In this document: one piece after another, positions 50,622-60,673 of the stretch | How the letters are laid out: each line of letters starts with the position of its first letter | How positions within the stretch are numbered: the stretch's first letter is position 1 | Source: CAVZOY01 sp963777095 | GTDB taxonomy: Bacteria > Actinomycetota > Actinomycetes > Mycobacteriales > Geodermatophilaceae | Direction of reading: 5' to 3' | NCBI GenBank assembly: GCA_963777095.1 | Contig: CAVZOY010000006.1 | Coordinates: 1,116,001-1,180,000, forward strand | DNA: 64,000 bases | The notes under the pieces: model-generated | The model's input: the letters and a program-made list of their open reading frames with translations, nothing else | Told to the model about the DNA's origin: nothing | Database searches by the model: none | Program-made: the position numbers and the translations under genes

Positions 50622-51116
50622 TCAGCTCGCGAGCAGGCCCTCGATCGCCGTCCGGAGCTCCGGGGCGTCCGGCTCCATCTGCGGCGAGAAGCGCGCGACC
50701 ACCTCGCCGTCCGGGGCGAGCAGGAACTTCTCGAAGTTCCAGCGGATCGGACCGGCCGAACCCGTGGAGTCCGGCGTCTCGGTCAGCCGCTGGTAGACCG
50801 GGTGCGCGCCCGGGCCGTTGACCTCGACCTTGCCGGTCATCGGGAAGCTGACGCCGTAGGTCGCCGAGCAGAACGTCGCGATCTCGTCGGCGGAGCCCGG
50901 CTCCTGGCCACCGAACTGGTTGCACGGCACGCCCACGACGGTGAACCCGCGGTCCCCGTACTCGCGCTGGAGCTGCTCGAGCCCCTCGTACTGCGGCGTG
51001 AGCCCGCACCGGCTGGCGACGTTGACGACCAGCGCCGCGCGTCCGGTGGTCAGCCCACCCAGGGTCGTCTCCTCGCCGTGCAGCGTCGTGACGGACTGGT
51101 CCAGGAGGTCGCTCAT
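50622..51116 (-). CDS. Glutathione peroxidase-family thiol peroxidase
   Basis: 164 residues from ATG 51116; ATG 51149 in frame is a possible longer start. The peroxidatic Cys is in NVASRCGLTPQYEGLEQL (Cys instead of Sec), Gln in VPCNQFGGQEPGSADEI, and Trp-Asn in IRWNFEKFLL. FCSATYGVSFPM provides the likely resolving Cys. In actinobacteria such enzymes use thioredoxin and remove hydroperoxides. Confidence 0.93.
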   Translation of the reverse strand: MSDLLDQSVTTLHGEETTLGGLTTGRAALVVNVASRCGLTPQYEGLEQLQREYGDRGFTVVGVPCNQFGGQEPGSADEIATFCSATYGVSFPMTGKVEVNGPGAHPVYQRLTETPDSTGSAGPIRWNFEKFLLAPDGEVVARFSPQMEPDAPELRTAIEGLLAS

Positions 51117-51145
51117 GCCGTGCGCAACCGCCCCCGGCGCCGGGT

Positions 51146-51562
51146 TCATTCCAGGCCGCTGGCGTCGTCCGGCACGTCGACGGCGTGCTGGCGCAGCGCC
51201 TCCATCGGGACGATCTCGAGCGCGCGCTCGTTGGTGGCCGCCAGGACGACGCCCGCCGCCGCACCCGCCTGGTAGGCCTGCAGCCACCGGACGGCGACCA
51301 CGCACCAGCGATCTCCCGGTCGCAGTCCCGGGAAGCCGTACTCGGGGCGCGGGGTGATCAGGTCGTTGCCCAGCTCCTGCTGCAGCGAGAGGAACTCCGC
51401 CGAGACGACCGCGCACACGGTGTGGCTGCCGAGGTCCTCCGGACCGCTCGCGCAGCAGCCGTCCCGGTAGAAGCCGGTCATCGGCTCGGTGCCGCACGGC
51501 TCGAGGGCGCTCCCCAGGACGTTGCGCTCGGTGGTCGGGTCCGGCGCGCTCATGCCGGTCAT
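51146..51562 (-). CDS. DUF2237 family protein
   Basis: 138 residues from ATG 51562; ATG 51553 nearby is an alternative. The family signature is NVLGSALEPCGTEPMTGFYRDGCC and HTVCAVVSAEFLSLQQELGNDLITPRPEYGFPGLRPGDRWCVVAVRW, with conserved Cys residues. Function unknown. It ends 30 bases upstream of the peroxidase start, so the two may be read together. Confidence 0.85.
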   Translation of the reverse strand: MTGMSAPDPTTERNVLGSALEPCGTEPMTGFYRDGCCASGPEDLGSHTVCAVVSAEFLSLQQELGNDLITPRPEYGFPGLRPGDRWCVVAVRWLQAYQAGAAAGVVLAATNERALEIVPMEALRQHAVDVPDDASGLE

Positions 51563-51704
51563 CGTGCCGCCCGCGGATGCCCCCCGCCAGGGAACGAGCA
51601 GCTGGCGCCGTGAGGCTGGTCTCACCCGCGGGTGACCCGTGCGTGCACCGGGAACCGACTGCCGCCAAGGTGTACGGACCCCGACCGACCGAGGAGGTGC
51701 GACA

Positions 51705-52967
51705 GTGACGTCGACCGCGGACGCCGCCCCCGAGAACGAGGTCTGGCAGCCCAGGCCGCCGGAACTGCTGCCGCCGTGGCACACGCCGGAGCGCGAGGAG
51801 CTGCAGCACCGGGCGCGCCGGTTCGCCATGGAGGAGGTGCTGCCGGTCGCGAACGAGCTCGACCCGCAGAAGGGGCTGATCCCGGCGTCGCTGCTGGGCC
51901 GCCTGGCCGAGCTGGGCTGGTTCGGCATCACCGTGCCGGCCGAGCACGGCGGACTCGGCCTCGGCGTCTTCGAGTACTGCATGGTCAGCGAGGAGCTGGC
52001 CCGCGCGTGGATGTCGACCGCGAGCATCCTGGCCCGCTCCCAGGGCCTGGGGACGGCGGTCGCCGATCCCGACCGGCGTGCGCAGCTGCTGCGCCGCAGC
52101 GCGACGGGCGAGTGGATCGGCGCCATCGCGCTGTCCGAGCCGGACGCGGGATCCGACCTCGCCGCCGTCTCCACCCGTGCCGTCCTGGACGGCGACGAGT
52201 GGGTGGTCACCGGCCGCAAGCGCTGGTGCGGCAACGCCGAGGCCGCAGACTTCATCCAGGTGCTGGTGCGCGAGCGCGACCCCGAGCCGGGGGAGTCCCG
52301 GTCGAAGGGCCTGGTCAACCTGCTGCTGGAGAAGGAGCGCGGCGCGTTCCCCGAGGGCCTGACCGGCTACCCGATCGACAAGGTCGGCTACCACGGCTTC
52401 CTGACCTGGGACCTCACGTTCGACGGCGTCCGCATCCCCAGGGACAACGTGATCGACGCGGCCGCCGCCAGCGACGAGGAGGGCGCGGCCGCCCAGCGCG
52501 CCGGCTTCGCCGAGGCGCAGAAGTTCCTCAACACCGCGCGGGTGCACACGGCCGCCCGTGCCGTCGGGCTGGCCCGCGCCGCGCTCGAGGACTCGATCCT
52601 GTACCTGCAGGAGCGCGAGCAGTTCGGGCACCCGATCGCCGACTTCCAGGCGCTGCGCTTCGCCGTGGCCGAGATGGCGGCGCAGATCGAGCAGTCCCGC
52701 GCCTTCTACCGGCAGGTCGCCCACCTGATCGACCTGGGCGTGCGCTGCGAGAAGGAGGCCTCGATGGTCAAGCTCGAGGCCACCGAGATGTCGGTGCGGG
52801 TGACCAACCAGGCCATGCAGTTGCACGGCGGCAACGGCTACACCACCGAGCGGCAGGTCGAGCGGCACTGGCGGGACGCCCGGCTCACCACGATCTTCGA
52901 GGGCACCAGCGAGATCCAGAAGCGGATCATCAGCGACCGCCTGCTGCCCCGCAGCCCGCTGGCCTGA
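51705..52967 (+). CDS. Acyl-CoA dehydrogenase
   Basis: 420 residues from GTG 51705 with GAGGAGGTG upstream. FAD-binding IGAIALSEPDAGSDLAAV and WVVTGRKRWCGNAEAADFIQV, C-terminal QAMQLHGGNGYTTERQVERHWRDARLTTIFEGTSEIQKRII with the Glu-Gly-Thr-Ser motif. The catalytic-base Glu is probably in FEGTSEIQ. It oxidises acyl-CoA to enoyl-CoA; chain-length preference cannot be told. Confidence 0.92.
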   Translation: MTSTADAAPENEVWQPRPPELLPPWHTPEREELQHRARRFAMEEVLPVANELDPQKGLIPASLLGRLAELGWFGITVPAEHGGLGLGVFEYCMVSEELARAWMSTASILARSQGLGTAVADPDRRAQLLRRSATGEWIGAIALSEPDAGSDLAAVSTRAVLDGDEWVVTGRKRWCGNAEAADFIQVLVRERDPEPGESRSKGLVNLLLEKERGAFPEGLTGYPIDKVGYHGFLTWDLTFDGVRIPRDNVIDAAAASDEEGAAAQRAGFAEAQKFLNTARVHTAARAVGLARAALEDSILYLQEREQFGHPIADFQALRFAVAEMAAQIEQSRAFYRQVAHLIDLGVRCEKEASMVKLEATEMSVRVTNQAMQLHGGNGYTTERQVERHWRDARLTTIFEGTSEIQKRIISDRLLPRSPLA

Positions 52968-53369
52968 TCACATGCCGGGCTCGGCGGGCGGCGGGCCGTG
53001 GTGCACGGCCTCGACGTTGTTGCCGTCCGGGTCGCGGAAGAACACCCCGTAGTAGCCGGGGTGGTACTCGGGCCAGTACCGCGGCTCGTGCAGCACCTCC
53101 GTCCCGGCCTCGCGGACGGCGGCGAACACCTCGTCGACCGCCCCGCGGGACGGAGCCGCCAGCGCGAGGTGGACGGGCCGGTGGCCGGTGTCCTCCATCG
53201 GGCCGAACCACAGGTGCGGATGACCGTCGGGCCCCGACGTGCCGATGACCGGCCCGTGCGGGGTGTCGATGCGCATGGCCTCCCGGATGCCGCACGGAGC
53301 GAAGACGCGCAGGTAGAACGCGGCAGCGGCCTCGGCGTCGGCGCACTGGAGGCTCAGATGGTCGATCAT
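52968..53369 (-). CDS. VOC-family (glyoxalase-like) protein
   Basis: 133 residues. MIDHLSLQCADAEAAAAFY and PVHLALAAPSR mark the first and third betaalphabetabetabeta units, and YYGVFFRDPDGNNVEAVHH is the typical C-terminal metal-ligand motif. Substrate unknown. Its stop abuts the acyl-CoA dehydrogenase stop. Confidence 0.9.
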   Translation of the reverse strand: MIDHLSLQCADAEAAAAFYLRVFAPCGIREAMRIDTPHGPVIGTSGPDGHPHLWFGPMEDTGHRPVHLALAAPSRGAVDEVFAAVREAGTEVLHEPRYWPEYHPGYYGVFFRDPDGNNVEAVHHGPPPAEPGM

Positions 53370-53376
53370 GCGGCGG

Positions 53377-53382
53377 ACCGTA
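53377..53382 (-). promoter_or_regulatory. -10 box (TACGGT) for leaderless VOC gene
   Basis: TACGGT on the minus strand, seven bases before ATG 53369. Confidence 0.55.
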
Positions 53383-53509
53383 GACCGGCGGTGCGACGGA
53401 TCGTCCCCTCAGGAACCCCGTCCGTGAAATGCGATGCGTTCTGTCGGTCCCGGCAGTCACCATGCCACGAGGACCCACCCCTCCGGACGACGCCGACGAG
53501 AGAGCCGCC

Positions 53510-54862
53510 ATGACCAGCCTGCCGCGGGCACTGCGCCCGCTGCGCCACGGGCACTACCGCCTGCTCGCGCTGTCCCTGGCGTTCTCCCTGCTCACGCAGG
53601 GGCTGTGGGCGATCGCGGTCGTGTGGCAGGTCGTCGACCTCGGCGGGGGTCCGGGCGCGCTGGCGTTCGTCACGTCGCTGAGCGCCGGAGGCATGCTGGC
53701 GACCACGCTCCTCGGCGGCGCACTGGCCGACCGGATTCCGCAGCGACGCATCCTGCTGGCCGTCGCCCTGCTCCAGGCCGCCGCGACGGCGGTCGCCGCG
53801 GCACTGTCGCTGAGCGGTGCGCTCGAGGTGTGGCAGCTGGCGATGGTCAGCCTCGTCGACGGCGTCGCGCTGGGCCTGTACTACCCGGCCTACTCGGCGC
53901 TGGTTCCGGCGATCGTGCCGGAGGACGAGCTGCTGGCGGCCAACGGGCTGGAGGGCGTCGTGCGCCCGGTGCTCGCCCAGGCGGCCGGCCCCGCCGCGGC
54001 CGGGTTGCTCGTCGCCACGTTCTCACCCGGCGCGGCACTGCTCGCCACCGCGTTGGTGTCCCTGTGCGCCGCCGGATTCCTGTGGGCACTGCCCACCACG
54101 CCCGTCCGGCGAGACCTCGCCGACGACGGCGGCTCGGCCGTCGGCGGCTTGCTGCGCGACGTGCGCGAGGGCTTCGTCTACATGGTCCGGACGCCGTGGC
54201 TGCTGGCCACGCTGCTGTTCGCGTCGCTGATGCTGCTCGTGTTCATCGGCCCGTTCGAGGTGCTCGTCCCCTTCGCCGTCCGCGATGCGGGGGGCGGGCC
54301 CAGCCAGCACGCCGCCATCCTCATGGCGTGGGGGATCGGTGGCGCCATCGGCTCCGTCGTCGTCGCCTCGATGCGGTTGCCCCGGCGCTACCTGACGGTC
54401 ATGAACGGGCTCTGGGGCGTCGGCTGCCTGCCGGCCGTGGTGTTCGGGTTCTCGGCCGACCTGTGGCTGATGATCGCCGCGGGCGCGGTCATGGGCGCGG
54501 TCTTCCAGGCCGGCATGGTCATCTGGGGCACGCTGCTGCAGCGCCGGGTGCCGCCGGCTCTGCTCGGCCGGGTCTCCAGCCTCGACTTCTTCGTGTCCCT
54601 GAGCTTCATGCCGCTGTCGATGGCGCTGGCCGGCACGGTCGGCGAGGTCGTGGGTCTCACCACGGTGTTCCTCGTCGCGGGCATCGCCCCACTCGTCCTC
54701 GCGGCGGTGGCGATCGTCTGGGCCCGCATGCCGGCCGACGAGATCGCTCATCCGCTGGACGTTCCCGCGTCCGACGACGGCGCGTCGGGCGGGGCGCCCG
54801 ACGCGGTGGTGGGACCTGTTCCGCCCATGAGTTCCGCGGAGCCGGCCGGCCGTCCCGCGTGA
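53510..54862 (+). CDS. MFS transporter (DHA3/enterobactin-exporter-like)
   Basis: 450 residues, twelve helices. LPRALRPLRHGHYRLLALSLAFSLLTQGLWAIAVVWQV is the usual DHA3 N-terminus; LGGALADRIPQRRILLA is the loop 2-3 motif; PAYSALVPAIVPEDELLAANGLEGVVRPVL and LGRVSSLDFFVSLSFMPLSMALAG are typical. Such exporters handle drugs or siderophores. A Pro/Ala/Ser tail follows the last helix. Confidence 0.9.
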   Translation: MTSLPRALRPLRHGHYRLLALSLAFSLLTQGLWAIAVVWQVVDLGGGPGALAFVTSLSAGGMLATTLLGGALADRIPQRRILLAVALLQAAATAVAAALSLSGALEVWQLAMVSLVDGVALGLYYPAYSALVPAIVPEDELLAANGLEGVVRPVLAQAAGPAAAGLLVATFSPGAALLATALVSLCAAGFLWALPTTPVRRDLADDGGSAVGGLLRDVREGFVYMVRTPWLLATLLFASLMLLVFIGPFEVLVPFAVRDAGGGPSQHAAILMAWGIGGAIGSVVVASMRLPRRYLTVMNGLWGVGCLPAVVFGFSADLWLMIAAGAVMGAVFQAGMVIWGTLLQRRVPPALLGRVSSLDFFVSLSFMPLSMALAGTVGEVVGLTTVFLVAGIAPLVLAAVAIVWARMPADEIAHPLDVPASDDGASGGAPDAVVGPVPPMSSAEPAGRPA

Positions 54863-54938
54863 CGGTGTGGCTCCGTCGCCCTCCCGGTCGCAGCCGTCGT
54901 CGCGGCTAGGCTCCGAGGACGACCGGAGCGCTGCGGAG

Positions 54939-55947
54939 GTGCGTCGTCGGCAACGGGCAGGGGCTGCGCTGGGGGCTGGTCGGCGCGAGCGACATCGCCG
55001 CGGGATCGATCGTGCCGGGCATCCGTGCCCAGCCGGGCAGCCGCGTCGTCGCCGTGCACAGCCGCTCGCCGGAGCGCGGGGCCGCGTACGCCCAGCGGCA
55101 CGGCATCGGCCGGAGCCACGACACTCTCTCGGCACTCCTCGCGGATCCCGAGGTCGACGCCGTCTACATCAGCACGCGCAACGATCGTCACGCGGCCGAG
55201 GCCGTCGCCGCGGCCGAGGCCGGCCGGCACGTCCTCTGCGAGAAGCCGCTGGCGCTCACGCTGGACGACGCGCGCGCCGCGGTGGCCGCCGCGCACCGTG
55301 CCGGCGTCGTCCTCGCGACGAACCACGGCCGCCGCAACGACCCGGCGGTACGCGCTGCGCGAGAGCTCGTCCGCTCCGGCCGGCTCGGCGTGCCGCTGGC
55401 GGCGCGCACGGCCAGCGCCGTCCTGCTGCCGGAGCACCTCCGCTCGTGGCGGCTGGACGACGCTGCCGGCGGCGGCGTCGCCCTGGACCTGCTGGTGCAC
55501 GATGCCGACGTGCTGCGGTTCGTCCTGGACGACGAGGTCGTCGCCGTCCAGGCCGAGGCGACGTCGCCGGCGGGAGAAGCCGTGGAGACGATCGTCGCCG
55601 GTGTGCTCACCACGGCCGGTGGGTTGCCGGCGTCCTTCCTGTGCTCGTTCAGCACCCCGCACGGGCCCAGCACGCTCGAGGTCTACGGCGCCGAGGCGTC
55701 GCTGGAGGCCTGGCGGGAGCCCGGCCGGCCGTCGCGGTTGACGCTGCGCACGCCCGACGGCGTGGACGAGGTACCGCTGCCGGAGGCACCGCCGGTCGGG
55801 GTCGCCACGGTCGCGGCCTTCGAGGCCGCCGTCCGAGGCGAGGGACCGCCGACCGCCACGGGCGAGGACGGCCTGGCGTCCCTGGCGGTGGCGCTGACCG
55901 CCCGCGCGTCGGCCCGGTCGGGCCGGCGCGAGCCGGTACCGGTCTAG
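54939..55947 (+). CDS. Gfo/Idh/MocA-family oxidoreductase, 5' end probably frameshifted
   Basis: The domain frame starts at GLRWGLVGASDIAAGSIVP but has no usable start; GTG 54939, preceded by GCGGAG, lies in another frame, so a base is probably lost near 54950. The dinucleotide fold (WGLVGASDIA), DAVYISTRNDRHAAEAVAAAEAGRHVLCEKPLALT with the family Glu-Lys-Pro, and the catalytic His region (GVALDLLVHDADVLRF) are complete. It oxidises or reduces a sugar or inositol derivative with NAD(P). The 3' end overlaps the convergent ROK gene. Confidence 0.85.
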
Positions 55948-57167
55948 CGAGTGGCGGCGGGGACCGGTGGCCGCCGCCCCTCGAGGGCGCGATCCACCGA
56001 TCCGGGGGAGAGCACCACCTCGAGCGTCTCCCGCGCGGCGCCCACCACCCCGGCCCGGTCCGCGAGGTCGCTGGCCAGCACGCGGAGGCCCGACCGCCGC
56101 CTGCGGCTGGATGCGCTGGTAGAGCCGCTCGCGCACGGCCCCGACGAAGTGGTCGTGCACGAGCCCGAGATCGCCGCCGAGGACGAGGACCGCCGGGTTG
56201 AGCAGGCTCACCGCGGTCGCCAGCACGTCGCCGATCATCAGCCCGGAGTCGCGGACCAGACGGGTCGCTTCCGAGTTCCCCGACAGCGCCAGCTCCACGA
56301 CCGACCGGCTGTCCGGTGCCTCGACGCCCAGCGCGCGCAACTCACGCGCCAGGGCGCGTCCGCTGGCCGAGGCGGCCAGGCAGCCCCGGCGACCGCACAC
56401 GCACGGCGGCCCCTCCTCGGCGGACGAGATGCGCACGTGGCCGAGGTCGCCCTCCCCGGCGTCGGCACCGCGCAGCACCGCGCCGTCGAGCACCATGCCG
56501 GCGCCGATGCCGGTCGCCGCCTTGACGAAGAGCAGCGGCGAGGAGCGGGACCGCTCCGCGGCGGTCGCGCCCAGGGCCGTGTACTCGCCGAACGCCATGG
56601 CGTTGGCGTCGTTGTCCACCACGCAGGGAACGCCGAACCGGGCGCCGAGCTGCTCGCCGACGGGGTAGCCCTCCCACCCGGGCATGCCGGGCGTGTGGTG
56701 GGCGGCGATGCAGCCGGCACCCACGTCCACCGGGCCGGGCACGCAGACGCCCAGCCCCAGCACGCGTCGCACCGTCACCCCGGCCGTCTCGAGCATCTCC
56801 CGCCAGCGCTGCTCGACCCAGCGCAGCACCGGTTCGGGGCCGTCGGCCAGCCGCAGGTCGTGCACCGCCTCGGCGAGCGGGTGGCCGCTGAGATCGCACA
56901 GCGCCAGGGTGGCGTGGGCGGCTCCCAGGTCGGCCGCCAGGACGACGCCGCCCGTGCCGTCGAGACTGAGCACGTGCGACGGCCGGCCCCGGCCGGCGAC
57001 CTCGCGGCCCGATTCGCGCAGGTATCCGGCCTCGACCAGGGCGTCGACCCGGGCGGCGACGGTGGAGCGGGACAGGCCGGTGAGCTCGATCAGCTCCCGC
57101 CGGGTCCGGGCCTGCCCCCGCCGGATCAGCTCGAGCAGGGCACCCGCACGCTCGGCCAGCTCCTCAT
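55944..57167 (-). CDS. ROK-family (NagC/XylR-type) regulator, frameshifted near 56095
   Basis: The HTH (ELIELTGLSRSTVAARVDALVEAGYLRESG) and the ROK domain (VLAADLGAAHATLALCDLSG, VPGPVD, AAHHTPGMPGWEG, GFxVVDNDANAMAFGEY, CVCGRRGCLAASASG with Zn ligands) are in one frame; after the break near 56095 the tail is SGLRVLASDLADRAGVVGAA. No start codon lies in the first frame, so a second base is likely missing near ATG 57167. It overlaps the upstream permease stop and would repress the carbohydrate uptake operon. Confidence 0.85.
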
Positions 57168-58112
57168 CCCTTCTCGGCTCCGGCGGTCAGACCGCCGGTG
57201 AGCAGCCGCTCACTCGCGAAGAATAGGACCACGATCGGCAGGGTGAGGATGACCGAACCCGCCATCAGGACGGTCGTGGGGATCTCGATGCTGCCCGCGA
57301 GCTGGGACAGCCCCAGGGAGACGGTCCAGCGCGACCGGTCCTCGACCAGGAACAGCAGCGCGAAGAGGAACTCGTTCCACGCGATCATGAAGATGAACAG
57401 CGCGTTCGACAGGATCGCGGGCATCGCCAGGGGCATGGTGATCTTGCGCATGATGAGCCACCGGCTCGCGCCGTCCACCGCCGCCGCCTCCTCGATGCTC
57501 ACCGGCACGGTCTGGAAGTAGTTGCGCAGCGTGTAGATCGACACCGCCACGGTCTGGGACACGTAGACGAGCACCAGGGCGGGCAGCGAACCGCGCAGCC
57601 CGATCATGGTGAAGAACACGAACAGCGGAACGGCCAGGAGGATGGCCGGGAACAGGTAGACGGCCAGGAACAGCACGCTCACCTTGCGCCGGCCGGGGAA
57701 CTCGACCCGGGCGATCGCGTACGAGCCGAGGATGGCGAACACGAGCGTGACCGCGACCGTGCCCAGAGCGATCAGCCCGCTGTTCTTCATGAACCCGAGG
57801 AAGCCCTGCCCGCCGTCCTCGGTCGGACGCGAGGACCTCGCGGTACGTGGTGGCCGTGAACTCCGAGAGCGTGGGCCACAACCGCCCCGGGTCCTGCAGC
57901 AGCGAGCTCAGGTCCCGGAAGGAGAGCAGCACCATGTAGTAGAAGGGGAACAGCGAGAACAGCAGCAGGAAGGCGATGACCACCCACCGCAGGACGCCGA
58001 ACACGCGGGTCTCGACCCGGTAGCGCGACCAGCGGCGTCCCGTGGGTGCGCTCGTCGCCCGAGTGGGGGGTGCGGCCGCCGGCTCGGCCGGCACCGTCGC
58101 GACGCCGGCCAT
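57164..58112 (-). CDS. Carbohydrate ABC transporter permease 2 (MalG type), frameshifted near 57825
   Basis: About 316 residues from ATG 58112 if the shift near 57825 is removed (TYREVLASD, then EDGGQGFLGFMKNSGLIAL). Six helices and the EAA motif EEAAAVDGASRWLIMRKITMPLAMPAI, with TTVLMAGSVILTLPIVVLFFASERLLTGGLTAGAEKG at the end, as in MalG/UgpE-type permeases. It overlaps the permease 1 stop. Confidence 0.88.
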
Positions 58113-59088
58113 CACGCCACCTCGTCCTTGGCGGCGAACCGGTAGTAGACGGTGACGAGCACCATCAGCACCGTGGCCAGGACCAGCGCCTGGGCGGATG
58201 CCGCGCCGATGTCACCCCGGCTCACGAGGTAGTCGAACACCCGCACGCTGATCACCTCGGTGCCGGCGGCACCGCCGGTGAGCAGGTAGATGTCGTCGAA
58301 GTTGTTGAACGTCCAGATGAAGCGCAGCAGCGCCAGGACCGCGATCGTCGGCAGCAGCTGGGGCAGCACGACGTGGCGGAAGATCTGGGTCGGGGCGGCG
58401 CCGTCCACGCGGGCGGCCTCCTCCAGCGAGGCCGGGGCGGCCGAGCAGTCGCGCGGTGAGGAAGAGCAGGACGAACGGGAACGAGCGCCACATCTCGAAG
58501 ACGATCGACGCGTGATCAGGGCCCAGGGGCGCTCGCGACAGGAAGGCGATCGGCTCGTCCCAGAGCAGGCCCGTGCCCACCTCGTTCACGATGCCGAACT
58601 GAGGGTTGAGCATGACGCCCCAGACGAACGTGGCCGCCACGACCGGCGCCACGTACGGCAGCAGGAGCGACGCCCTGACGAGCGTGCGCCCGCGGAAGGG
58701 GCGAGCGCAGGGCGAGTGCGGCGACGAGGCCCAGGCCGATCGACGCCGCGGTGCCCCCCACGGAGTAGACCAGCGTGGTGGCCAGGGAGCTCCAGAACCC
58801 GGGAGAGGTGAACACCTCGACGAAGTTGTCGAGCGTGTAGTCGCCGAACAGCCCGGCGGTGCGCAGCCGGATGAGCCGCAGATCCTGGAAGGCCAGCATC
58901 ACCGTCCACAGGATCGGCAGCACCACCAGGACCACGACGAGGACGACGGTCGGGGAGATGAGCGCCAGCCCGAACCGGGAATCGCTGCGCTGCCTGCTGT
59001 TGCGAGTCTGCGGCCGGGGTTTCCGACCGCCCGGAGGACCGACCGGGACGACCGGGCCCCCGGTCAAGCCGCTGTCGCTGCCGGTCAT
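58112..59088 (-). CDS. Carbohydrate ABC transporter permease 1 (MalF type), frameshifted near 58445 and 58695
   Basis: About 325 residues from ATG 59088. It reads LALISPTVVLVVVLVVLPILW, then after a shift in a CCCC run near 58695 PFRGRTLVRASLLLPYVAPVVAATFVW, and after one near 58445 APASLEEAARVDGAAPTQIFRHVVLPQLLPTIAVL (EAA loop). All family segments are present in order, so the gene was probably intact in the organism. Confidence 0.87.
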
Positions 59089-59094
59089 CGCCGA

Positions 59095-60500
59095 TCAGTC
59101 CAGCGACGAAGCGATCTCGCGGAGCGCATCGGCTGCCTGCTGGGCAGCCTCCCCGGGGTCGATCTCGCCGCCGGTCATCGCGGCGATGGCCTGGGGCACC
59201 GGCAGTTCGCCGAGGGAGGCACCGACGAGGGCGCCCTGCCCCTGCGGGATGCCCCAGCGGGGAGATGGTGTCCGGGGCGCCCTGCAGCGCCTCCAGGACC
59301 TCCGGGCCGTAGAAGTCGGACAGCGGCGCCTTGGTGTCCACGCCCGCCGGGAGGGTCGCCCAGGCGTCGATGAACCGCGGTCGGCTCGTCCGCCGTCCCC
59401 TGACGGGTCGGCACCTTGCCCTCGGGCGAGAAGCCGATCCAGTCCTCGTACCCGTCTTCCATCATGTACGAGACGAACTGGGCCGCGGAGTCGGTCTGGG
59501 CGTCGACCAGCGTGGCCCAGGAGACGACCTCGCCGAACTGGGCGCCGCCCTCGCCGTCCGGGCCGGAGATGGCGGTCACGACGCCGCTGTTCTCGGCGAG
59601 GAACGCCGGGTCGTCCGCGCACTCCGGGCAGTTCGGGAGCGCGTCGTTCCGCAGGCCGGCCATCTCGTCGAGGATGAACGAGGACCAGACCACCATGGCC
59701 GCCTGTCCGGCGAAGTACGCGGCGCGCGTGGTGTCGACGTCCTGTGCGCCCGACACCGAGTGGTCGGTGATCAGCTGGTTGTAGAACTCGAACGCCGCCA
59801 CGCACTGCTCGGAGTCGAGCGCGACCTCGCCGCCGTCGTCCACCATCTGGCAGCCGTTGCCCAGCGCGAGGTGTTCGAAGGTCTGCTGGGTGAAGGCGTC
59901 GTTGGGCACGGTCGCGCCGACGAAGCCCGCCACGTCCCCGCTGTCGAGCTCCTCGGCCGCGGCCAGGATGTCGTCGTAGGTCTCCGGGGCGGCGAGCCCG
60001 GCGGCGTCGAAGAGGTCCTGGCGGTAGACGAGGAGCTGGGCCCATCCGTCGCTGGGCACGGCGAGTTGGGTGTCGCCGTCGCGGGTCAGTGTCGAGCGCC
60101 TGCTCGGAGAACGTGTCGGCGCCGAGCTCCTCGACCACCGCGGCGGACGTCTCGGTGTCGATCAGCTCGTTCGTCGCCAGGGCCTGCACGCCGGCCAGCG
60201 AGAGCGCACCGATGACGTCGGGGAGCTCCCCGGCCGCCGCCGAGGACGTCAGCAACTGGTTGAACTGGTTCTCGTCGATGGCGACGAGCTCCACCTCGAT
60301 CCCGCTGCTCTCGGTGAAGGCCGCGGCGATGTCCTCCTGCGCGGCGAGGCGGTCGGGCAGGTTCTCCAGCGTCCAGACCACCAGCGGCCCGCCGCCGTCC
60401 CCGTCGCCGTCCCCGCCGTCATCGGAACCGCAGGCGGCCAGAGGGCGGCCACGCCCAGCACGGCCGACGTCCTCCACAGCGGGCGCTTCGATGCGCTCAC
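59095..60500 (-). CDS. Carbohydrate ABC transporter substrate-binding lipoprotein, with four frameshifts
   Basis: From GTG 60500 the signal peptide (SKRPLWRTSAVLGVAAL) connects after a missing base near 60442 to a lipobox LAACGSDDGG. The mature part (PLVVWTLENLPDRLAAQEDIAAAFTESSGIEVELVAIDENQF, WAQLLVYRQDLFDAAGLAAPET, YFAGQAAMVVWSSF, FVSYMMEDGYEDWIGFSPEGKVPTR) is type 1 sugar-binding. Further shifts lie near 60086, 59385 and 59262. It ends six bases before permease 1. The ATPase is absent here, as in clusters that share MsiK-like ATPases. Confidence 0.87.
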
Positions 60501-60673
60501 GGATGCCTCCTCGCGCCTCGTACCGGCGTCGATGTCGCCGTGGAGCGGACAGTAGCGGCCCAGCGGAGTCCGCGGGTCTCGCTTCGGCGTCGATCGCTTT
60601 ACGCCTACCCTCTACGCGTAACTCTTCTGAAAACAGTTGTAAAGTGGTTGCCGAACCTGCCGATATATCCGCC
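60501..60673. promoter_or_regulatory. Divergent promoter region with AT-rich operator candidate
   Basis: This gap between the binding-protein and alcohol-dehydrogenase genes is the most AT-rich stretch of the window. TTACGC (60599-60604) and GCGTAA (60616-60621) form an inverted repeat, followed by an A/T-rich segment to 60646. It likely carries both divergent promoters and the ROK operator; no gene is seen. Confidence 0.5.
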
